DNA from: Actinobacteria bacterium UBA5975
GTDB taxonomy: Bacteria > Actinomycetota > Actinomycetes > Nanopelagicales > Nanopelagicaceae
NCBI GenBank assembly: GCA_002430075.1
Contig: DJBN01000084.1
Location: 1-25,452 of the forward strand
Direction: 5' to 3'
Length of the DNA: 25,452 nucleotides
A model generated the notes under the pieces. The model saw only the letters and a program-made list of their open reading frames with translations, did not search any database and was not told the origin of the DNA. Every line of letters begins with the position of its first letter. Position 1 is the first letter of the stretch. Of the stretch, positions 24,534 through 25,452 are shown piece after piece. Made by a program: the position numbers and the translations under genes.

Positions 24534-25452
24534 CCAGGTCATTACCGCTGATGTGGTGGTGGCCGGTGCTGGTCATAACAGTCTTATAACCGCAGCCTAT
24601 CTGGCGCAAGCAGGTAAGAAGGTTGCCGTTGTTGATGTGAGAGCTAGACCAGGTGGAGGCGTCGATACAGAAGAGTTAATTCCTGACTTTTGGGTTGATA
24701 CCTGTTCAACTGGCCACACACTTCTTCGTTCTAATCCCGTCTTGGCGAAAGATACGTTGGGTCTAGTTAAGAAACATGGTTTGGAATATGTGGATCCAGA
24801 TCCAGTTGCCAGAGTTGCCTTCCCTGATGGTGAACAATTTGTTATGTACAAAGATTTAGATCGCACCCTTGAAGAGTTTGCTCGATTCAGTAAGAAAGAT
24901 GCTCTGGCTTATAAACGACTATTGACCGAATACAACGATGTGAAGTCGATATTTGCTGAAAGTAACAACACCCCTATTGGCTGGGGTAAGCCACTTGATC
25001 AATTACTTGAATCAGCACCGCTTGGAAATGTCTGGCGCAAACGTCGTGCGCTCAGCGCGTGGGAGGTCATCCAACATGAATTCGAGAATGTGCATGTACG
25101 TTCATATCTTTTCTGGCAGGCATCTCAAACTTTTGCCTCCTTGGACTTACCAGGAACTGGTTTATTAGCCATTTCTATCGTGGCCGGGCGTCAGGCTAAT
25201 AGTTGGAGCATTCCTCTTGGCGGATCTGGCAAATTGGCTCAAGGTCTTGTTGAAGTAATCAAAGAACATGGCGGTGAATTTTATGGCCGAGAAAAAATTA
25301 CCCAATTTCTTGTTGAAGATAAAAAATGTGTTGGTATTGCTACAGAATCTGGAAACCAATACATAGCTACAGATTGCGTAGTTTCAACCATTCATATCAA
25401 GCACTTAATTGAGATGTTAGACCAGTCCCTGCTAGAACCTGGATTCTTGTAT
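24526..25452 (+). CDS. FAD-dependent oxidoreductase, phytoene-desaturase-like, truncated by the window edge
   Basis: 309 codons are visible and the frame is open to the right edge. The N-terminus ADVVVAGAGHNSLITAAYLAQAGKKVAVVD carries the dinucleotide-binding GxGxxS/G loop (Gly14, Gly16), followed by RPGGGVDTEE. SIPLGGSGKLAQGLVEVI further on is the stretch typical of the phytoene desaturase/retinol saturase and amine-oxidase clan. Without carotenoid genes nearby, and coupled by an eight-base overlap to a hydrolase beside an importer, it is more likely a catabolic dehydrogenase or oxidase than a carotenoid enzyme. ATG 24526 is preceded by AAAGG eight bases upstream. Confidence 0.82.
   Translation, partial: MANQVITADVVVAGAGHNSLITAAYLAQAGKKVAVVDVRARPGGGVDTEELIPDFWVDTCSTGHTLLRSNPVLAKDTLGLVKKHGLEYVDPDPVARVAFPDGEQFVMYKDLDRTLEEFARFSKKDALAYKRLLTEYNDVKSIFAESNNTPIGWGKPLDQLLESAPLGNVWRKRRALSAWEVIQHEFENVHVRSYLFWQASQTFASLDLPGTGLLAISIVAGRQANSWSIPLGGSGKLAQGLVEVIKEHGGEFYGREKITQFLVEDKKCVGIATESGNQYIATDCVVSTIHIKHLIEMLDQSLLEPGFLY

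Noticed and set aside
24526..25452. Carotenoid biosynthesis (phytoene desaturase)
   Set aside because: The fold signature fits, but no phytoene synthase or other carotenoid gene is in view and the gene is coupled to a hydrolase near an importer, so a catabolic role is more likely.

Overview
The window looks like a stretch of chromosome from a streamlined, low-to-middle GC actinobacterium. A free-living aquatic lineage such as the freshwater Nanopelagicales (acI) is my best guess, by inference and not proven by any marker here. Supporting signs are a GTP-type PEP carboxykinase, an actinobacterial style of start site (several genes without a Shine-Dalgarno but with a TANNNT box 6-9 bases before the start codon), very short intergenic gaps, and convergent genes whose stop codons overlap. 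I see no rRNA, tRNA, CRISPR, insertion sequence or prophage. No gap without a gene exceeds about 230 bases.

Layout. (1) 3-4107: the tail of a 2-oxoacid dehydrogenase E2 gene meets a leftward run made of a 3-hydroxyisobutyrate-dehydrogenase-like reductase, an M24-fold hydrolase with one altered metal ligand, and PEP carboxykinase. (2) 4108-5246: a divergent promoter region with a perfect CAATCGATTG-centred palindrome, then a LacI-family regulator. (3) 5243-9657: a leftward group of a class III aminotransferase, an AhpD/CMD-like protein, a TauE/SafE-type exporter and a succinate-semialdehyde-type aldehyde dehydrogenase. (4) 9828-11261: an isolated MurG-like GT-B glycosyltransferase with a C-terminal extension. 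(5) 11258-13323: kynureninase and tryptophan 2,3-dioxygenase, divergent by 24 bases from an Uup-type ABC-F ATPase (13348-15120). (6) 15137-17307: an MFS transporter and an aldo/keto reductase, leftward. (7) 17308-22266: an intergenic region carrying two more LacI-type palindromes, then a branched-chain-amino-acid-type (HAAT) ABC importer: lipoprotein, LivH, a LivM-LivG fusion, LivF. (8) 22273-25452: a metal-ligand-less, creatinase-like M24 protein facing the importer, and divergent from it an alpha/beta hydrolase resembling C-C-bond hydrolases plus an FAD oxidoreductase that runs off the edge.

How it may work together. The most interesting reading is a LacI-governed uptake and degradation system in two blocks 13 kb apart. 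The same operator core (CAATCGWTTG) lies in front of the reductase/M24/PEPCK run with the regulator, and between the MFS/aldo-keto pair and the ABC importer. The importer is flanked by a metal-free M24 hydrolase, a hydrolase and a flavin oxidoreductase, which together could open an imported amide, guanidino or N-heterocyclic compound. The reductase, aldehyde dehydrogenase and PEPCK could feed the products into central metabolism. The substrate is unknown, and the regulatory link is inferred from sequence.
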